A model generated the notes under the pieces. That model was not told the DNA's origin, did no database searches, and was given only the letters and a program-made list of their open reading frames with translations. A stretch of 6,494 nucleotides of DNA from Ruminococcaceae bacterium UBA5396 (GTDB taxonomy: Bacteria; Bacillota; Clostridia; Oscillospirales; Acutalibacteraceae): assembly GCA_002410715.1 (NCBI GenBank), contig DHOG01000036.1, forward strand, positions 3,749-10,242. The letters are read 5' to 3'. How positions within the stretch are numbered: position 1 is the first letter of the stretch; every line of letters begins with the position of its first letter. The translations under genes and the position numbers were made by a program. Shown here piece after piece: positions 5,679 to 6,494 of the stretch.

Positions 5679-6494
5679 ATGAGTAATATGTTTTGTTTTC
5701 AATGTGAACAGACTGCGGGTGGTGTTGCCTGCACAGCAAGAGCCGGTGTATGTGGCAAACAGGATAGCATAGCTAACCTACAGGACGAACTGACAGGAGC
5801 AATGATCCTGCTGGCGAAGGTAGCGCAAAAACACGCACCTACAAAAAATACCTATAGGCTCATAACAGAAGGACTGTTTACCACAGTTACAAATGTCAGC
5901 TTTGACAACGACTCTTTGCAGGAGATGGTTAAGCAGGTAGAGCAGGATCGTGCTGCAATCTCTGCAGACTCGACTACTTGCGAGAACTTTGATATGGCAA
6001 AGATTTGGGACACTAATGAGGACATTCGTTCTTTGAAGACGCTGATTTTGCTTGGTATCCGTGGAGTTGCCGCTTATGCTTATCACGCGCAGACACTGGG
6101 TTATGAAAGCGAGGGCGTCAATCGTTTCTTCATAAAAGCGCTTGCTGCACTGGCGGAAGAAGAGTATGGCATGGATGAGCTTTTGCCGTTGGTGTTGGAA
6201 ACTGGCGAAATCAACCTTAAAGTAATGGAATTGCTGGACAAGGCCAATACCGAAGCGTATGGAACACCCAAACCCACGACTGTGCCATTCCGCATTGAAA
6301 AAGGCCCGTTTATCGTTATCAGCGGCCACGATCTGCACGATCTGTATCTGCTTCTGGAGCAGACCAAAGGGAAGGGCGTCAATATTTACACCCACGGCGA
6401 AATGCTTCCCGCCCACGCTTATCCGAAGCTGAAAGCCTATCCCCAGCTGAAAGGCAATTTCGGTACCGCGTGGCAGAACCAGCAGAAGGAATTC
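5679..6494 (+). CDS. hcp: Hybrid cluster protein (prismane, hydroxylamine reductase), 3' end outside the window
   Basis: The frame is open from ATG 5679 to the last base, giving 272 residues of a family usually about 530-550 long, so roughly half is present. It starts MSNMFCFQCEQTAGG, with AGGAGG (5666-5671) 7 bases upstream. The N-terminal cysteines Cys6-x2-Cys9-x8-Cys18-x6-Cys25 bind the conventional [4Fe-4S] cluster. His217 (SGHDLHDL) and Glu241 (THGEMLPAHAYP) match, in motif and 24-residue spacing, the His and Glu ligands of the hybrid [4Fe-2S-2O] cluster; the remaining ligands lie downstream. The three-helix insertion domain is present and the protein appears to be the larger class found in anaerobes. 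Hcp reduces hydroxylamine in vitro, and in E. coli has been shown to act as an NO reductase and to support protein S-nitrosylation. It is cytoplasmic. The upstream ferredoxin is the likely electron donor, since no hcr-type reductase is seen in the window. Confidence 0.96.
   Translation, partial: MSNMFCFQCEQTAGGVACTARAGVCGKQDSIANLQDELTGAMILLAKVAQKHAPTKNTYRLITEGLFTTVTNVSFDNDSLQEMVKQVEQDRAAISADSTTCENFDMAKIWDTNEDIRSLKTLILLGIRGVAAYAYHAQTLGYESEGVNRFFIKALAALAEEEYGMDELLPLVLETGEINLKVMELLDKANTEAYGTPKPTTVPFRIEKGPFIVISGHDLHDLYLLLEQTKGKGVNIYTHGEMLPAHAYPKLKAYPQLKGNFGTAWQNQQKEF

Noticed and set aside
5778..6416. Long antisense reading frame opposite hcp
   Set aside because: The plus strand encodes recognisable Hcp with conserved ligands over the same bases. 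The antisense product looks like compositional shadow.
6489..6494. EcoRI site (GAATTC) at the last six bases as a sign of a cloning junction
   Set aside because: The bases encode Glu-Phe in frame within continuous Hcp sequence, and a single six-base site at the edge can be coincidence.

Overview
The window reads as a chromosomal segment of an anaerobic, low-to-moderate GC Firmicute, most likely a clostridial (Clostridia) species. This rests on strong AGGAGG-type Shine-Dalgarno sites, sigma-A-like promoters, a clostridial-style ferredoxin followed by hcp, a CGGC-domain protein, and the absence of any aerobic respiratory gene. It holds six protein genes, two of them cut by the window edges. No tRNA, rRNA, CRISPR array or insertion sequence is visible.

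Left part (1-1985): the 3' three quarters of a large multidomain sulfur-handling flavoprotein. Its domain order is pyridine-nucleotide-disulfide/CoA-disulfide reductase, rhodanese, TusA (CPGP) and DsrE-like. It ends at a clear Rho-independent terminator. Middle part (2038-3997): a membrane 7TM-PAS-GGDEF diguanylate cyclase with an intact GGDEF motif and no RxxD inhibitory site. An 85-base gap with a 3 x 9 bp GGAACAC-type repeat follows, then a small six-cysteine CGGC-domain protein.

Right part (4043-6494): a nitrosative-stress module. A Crp/Fnr-family regulator is transcribed leftward. Divergently from it run a ferredoxin-like iron-sulfur protein with a long C-terminal extension and then hcp (hybrid cluster protein), whose 3' end lies outside the window. 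The roughly 100-base divergent gap contains a good promoter for the regulator (TTGACT-17-TATACT). Its -10 sits inside a perfect 15-bp palindrome (CAGTATAGTATACTG), and a second palindrome (AGTATTAATACT) abuts the ferredoxin Shine-Dalgarno. A related TATAC-centred palindrome (GGTATACC) coincides with a candidate hcp promoter.

Working model (inference): the Crp/Fnr protein is an HcpR-type sensor of NO or another reactive nitrogen species that controls itself, the ferredoxin and hcp through these palindromes. The ferredoxin would feed electrons to Hcp in place of the Hcr reductase found in enterobacteria. The sulfur flavoprotein and CGGC protein are thiol/metal proteins that fit an anaerobic redox-stress neighbourhood, but the terminator and gene orientations give no evidence that they share a transcript with the hcp module. 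I recognise all the gene families. The less familiar material is the regulatory architecture and some domain details, not a wholly new system.
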